Source: Nitrosomonas sp.
GTDB lineage: Bacteria; Pseudomonadota; Gammaproteobacteria; Burkholderiales; Nitrosomonadaceae
NCBI RefSeq assembly: GCF_019635155.1
Contig: NZ_JAHBZY010000010.1
Location: forward strand, 1 to 64,000
DNA length: 64,000 nucleotides
Direction: 5' to 3'
The position numbers and the translations under genes are program-made. Below, piece by piece: positions 63,724 to 64,000 of this stretch. Below the pieces are notes generated by a model. That model saw nothing but the letters and a program-made list of their open reading frames with translations, was not told the origin of the DNA and did not search any database. The stretch's first letter is position 1, and the number at the start of each line of letters is the position of its first letter.

Positions 63724-64000
63724 GTACAACAGTTACACAAGATATGTCATTTCTGCATCTGATCACTAGCGCCAGTCTGCTGGTACAACTGGTGATGCTG
63801 ATTTTGGTAATGATTTCATTTTTTTCATGGTGGTATATTTTTAGAAAGCTGTTTGTCATCCGCAGTGAAATAAAGAAAACCGATGATTTTGAAGATATCT
63901 TTTGGCGTGGCGTCGATTTAAATGCCTTTCATCAACGAATCACTAGTTCGCGTTATCAATCAGGCTGTCTGGAGCGCATTTTTGCAGCCGGTTTCGGAGA
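63720..64000 (+). CDS. tolQ: Tol-Pal system protein TolQ (3' end outside window)
   Basis: The ATG overlaps the ybgC stop (ATGA). The visible 93 residues start MSTTVTQDMSFLHLITSASL, followed by a membrane helix (LVQLVMLILVMISFFSWWYI) and KLFVIRSEIKKTDDFEDIFWRGVDLN, typical of TolQ. With TolR and TolA it drives outer-membrane constriction at division, which fits its position next to the dcw cluster. The gene continues past the window end. Confidence 0.9.
   Translation, partial: MSTTVTQDMSFLHLITSASLLVQLVMLILVMISFFSWWYIFRKLFVIRSEIKKTDDFEDIFWRGVDLNAFHQRITSSRYQSGCLERIFAAGFG

Noticed and set aside
1-64000. tRNA, rRNA or CRISPR arrays
   Set aside because: No T-loop-like GGTTCGAATCC with matching stem, no rRNA-like segments and no regular short repeats with spacers were found by eye. 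Small non-coding RNAs cannot be excluded.

Overview
The window looks like a betaproteobacterial chromosome segment, most consistent with the Nitrosomonadaceae (Nitrosomonas-like). This is an inference from gene content: a complete division/cell-wall (dcw) cluster in proteobacterial order, a PEP-CTERM protein, a Bbp2-type porin, a malyl-CoA lyase/malate-CoA ligase operon, and moderate GC. No rRNA, tRNA or CRISPR array was seen.

Bases 1-9980 are a degenerate tandem array of orphan Rhs C-terminal cassettes, all on the + strand. Seven partial copies of the same Rhs core end (consensus RFPGQYFDKETGLHYNYF ... GRYISPDPIGL) each join a different toxin tip, usually followed by an immunity gene. Five readable tips carry cysteine-enzyme signatures: two related permuted NlpC/P60 tips, one classical NlpC/P60, one L,D-transpeptidase and one CHAP-like amidase. 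Three partner proteins have signal peptides and two are multi-span membrane proteins, so the targets are probably in the cell envelope. The copies carry visible lesions: an in-frame stop inside the NlpC/P60 tip, a stop in a core, two frameshifts, and an IS5-family element inserted at a remnant of a second transposase. A short imperfect inverted repeat follows most immunity genes and marks cassette boundaries.

Bases 10325-13524 hold mclA-mtkA-mtkB (malate to malyl-CoA to acetyl-CoA plus glyoxylate), ended by a strong terminator. Next come a secreted vWA/PEP-CTERM protein, a small membrane protein, a Bbp2-type porin, a lipoprotein, an HdeD-like protein, an APC permease, a CHASE-PAS hybrid histidine kinase and a PncC/CinA amidase. 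Bases 23.5-35.2 kb are housekeeping and envelope genes: an alpha/beta hydrolase, DUF2141, an AsmA-like DUF748 giant, FKBP, DUF454, a PAS chemoreceptor, DUF3135, DUF4139 and a VanZ-like protein.

Bases 35.2-43.7 kb are mostly on the minus strand. A compact operon encodes a nucleotidyltransferase, HIT protein, desaturase, phosphoglycerate mutase and mismatch DNA glycosylase. A NifS-like desulfurase, a HEPN/MNT pair, an abortive-infection-like gene with a cysteine-peptidase-like partner, an orphan HigA-like antitoxin and an AlkA-type glycosylase follow. The 40.1-43.0 kb part resembles a small defence/toxin-antitoxin patch.

Bases 43.9-61.7 kb are the dcw cluster: mraZ, rsmH, ftsL, ftsI, murE, murF, mraY, murD, ftsW, murG, murC, murB, ddl, ftsQ, ftsA, ftsZ. 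Most genes overlap or nearly touch. Upstream of mraZ is a promoter-like sequence overlapping three 10-bp-spaced GTGGGA repeats, a textbook MraZ operator. Downstream are a ComEA-like protein, a terminator, cysM, ybgC and the start of tolQ, which runs off the window.
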